From contig JAJXZK010000041.1 of the NCBI GenBank assembly GCA_021780095.1, positions 1 to 5,207 on the forward strand: a stretch of DNA of 5,207 nucleotides, given 5' to 3'. A program made the position numbers and the translations under genes. Position 1 is the stretch's first letter; every line of letters starts with the position of its first letter. Positions 4,851 through 5,207 of the stretch are shown here, in pieces. Origin of the DNA: Acidobacteriota bacterium (GTDB lineage: Bacteria > Acidobacteriota > Terriglobia > Terriglobales > Acidobacteriaceae). Under the pieces are notes generated by a model. The model worked only from the letters and a program-made list of their open reading frames with translations. It did not search any database and was not told the origin of the DNA.

Positions 4851-5207
4851 TCAGTCCTCGGCCAGGTCGGCACGCTGCTCAGCGGTGAAGGCCGGCATCG
4901 CGGCGGCCGGGTTGGCGAGTTTGGCGCTGCGGTAGCCGCGGACGTTGCCCGACACGGTGGCCATGGCTTCGCGGGATTTGCCTCTGGCGTAGGTGATGGC
5001 CTGCTCGGCTTTGATGCCGAGGCCCCGGCCGACCCCGACAGCGTCCTGGTCGGCGCCCATGTACAGGAATTCCCACCCGCGTGAGGTCTGTTGCTCCATA
5101 AGGGCTTTGATGGCCGGTGCCTGCCACTCCCTGCTGGCGTTCTCCATGCCATCGGTCATGATCGCCACGACGACGGTGCCGGGTTTGTCGTCTGCGGCCA
5201 GAGCCTC
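4851..5207 (-). CDS. von Willebrand factor A-domain protein, C-terminal part (5'-partial)
   Basis: vWA domains bind metal through a MIDAS site and usually mediate protein contacts. The visible 118 residues begin inside the domain: EALAADDKPGTVVVAIMTDGMENASREW contains the T-D-G element of the MIDAS (residues 18-20), followed by PAIKALMEQQ, then GWEFLYMGADQDAVGVG and a region rich in Ala that ends ADLAED. The DxSxS part of the MIDAS and the start lie beyond the right edge. An apparent GTG start at 5168 is only an internal valine of the VVVAIMTDG strand. The pattern TDG-ENASREW followed by a GADQDA motif recalls stand-alone vWA proteins common in actinobacteria and their phages, so it may be of foreign origin compared with the left flank. 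It lies 341 bases upstream of virB2 on the same strand; no functional link is evident. Confidence 0.75.
   Translation of the reverse strand, partial: EALAADDKPGTVVVAIMTDGMENASREWQAPAIKALMEQQTSRGWEFLYMGADQDAVGVGRGLGIKAEQAITYARGKSREAMATVSGNVRGYRSAKLANPAAAMPAFTAEQRADLAED

Noticed and set aside
4598..5152. Minus-strand 184-residue frame and plus-strand frame 4671-5084
   Set aside because: Both overlap the vWA gene in other frames, are low-complexity and show no motif; the vWA frame is clearly the coding one at 4851-5207.
1..5207. CRISPR array, rRNA, complete insertion sequence or phage structural genes
   Set aside because: No regularly spaced repeats, conserved rRNA segments, transposase motifs or phage structural proteins were seen on either strand.

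Overview
The window looks like chromosomal DNA of a GC-rich Gram-negative bacterium. My best guess is Acidobacteriota (Terriglobia-like), based on remembered family resemblance of the lytic transglycosylase and the type IV secretion genes. No search was possible, so this is inference. It holds a chromosomal flank, a tRNA gene used as an integration site, and a damaged piece of an integrated conjugative or mobilisable element. At the far right is an end whose origin is uncertain.

Region by region. Positions 3-2324 (+) carry a large periplasmic soluble lytic transglycosylase whose true start lies left of the window. Positions 2427-2513 are a complete tRNA-Leu(UAA) with encoded CCA, followed by a strong intrinsic terminator (2551-2576). 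Immediately after it, 2644-3033 (+) is the N-terminal part of a tyrosine recombinase/integrase that stops before any catalytic residue. From about 3017 the reading switches to the opposite strand. A truncated VirB4/TrbE ATPase (2975-3817), a VirB3/TrbD protein (3817-4116) and a VirB2/TrbC pilin (4174-4509) form a tight minus-strand operon in the canonical order B2-B3-B4. Upstream of virB2 is about 340 bases of non-coding DNA with several inverted repeats, notably a three-half-site CTATGA/TCATAG cluster and a hairpin next to the virB2 ribosome binding site. The window ends in the C-terminal part of a von Willebrand A-domain protein (4851-5207, minus), which resembles actinobacterial proteins in my memory.

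How it fits together. A tRNA gene followed by a terminator and an integrase pointing away from it is the classic left end of a genomic island or ICE. The T4SS genes would be cargo for mating-pair formation. The integrase (+) and virB4 (-) are each cut at the 3' end and meet tail to tail. One internal deletion would produce this, removing the integrase catalytic domain, everything between, and the VirB4 ATPase core. An assembly chimera would look the same. Either way, neither the integrase nor VirB4 can be functional as written, so the element reads as an immobilised remnant. I see no CRISPR array, rRNA or complete insertion sequence. No clearly new system is visible; the main points of interest are the deletion junction and the regulatory-looking repeats upstream of virB2.
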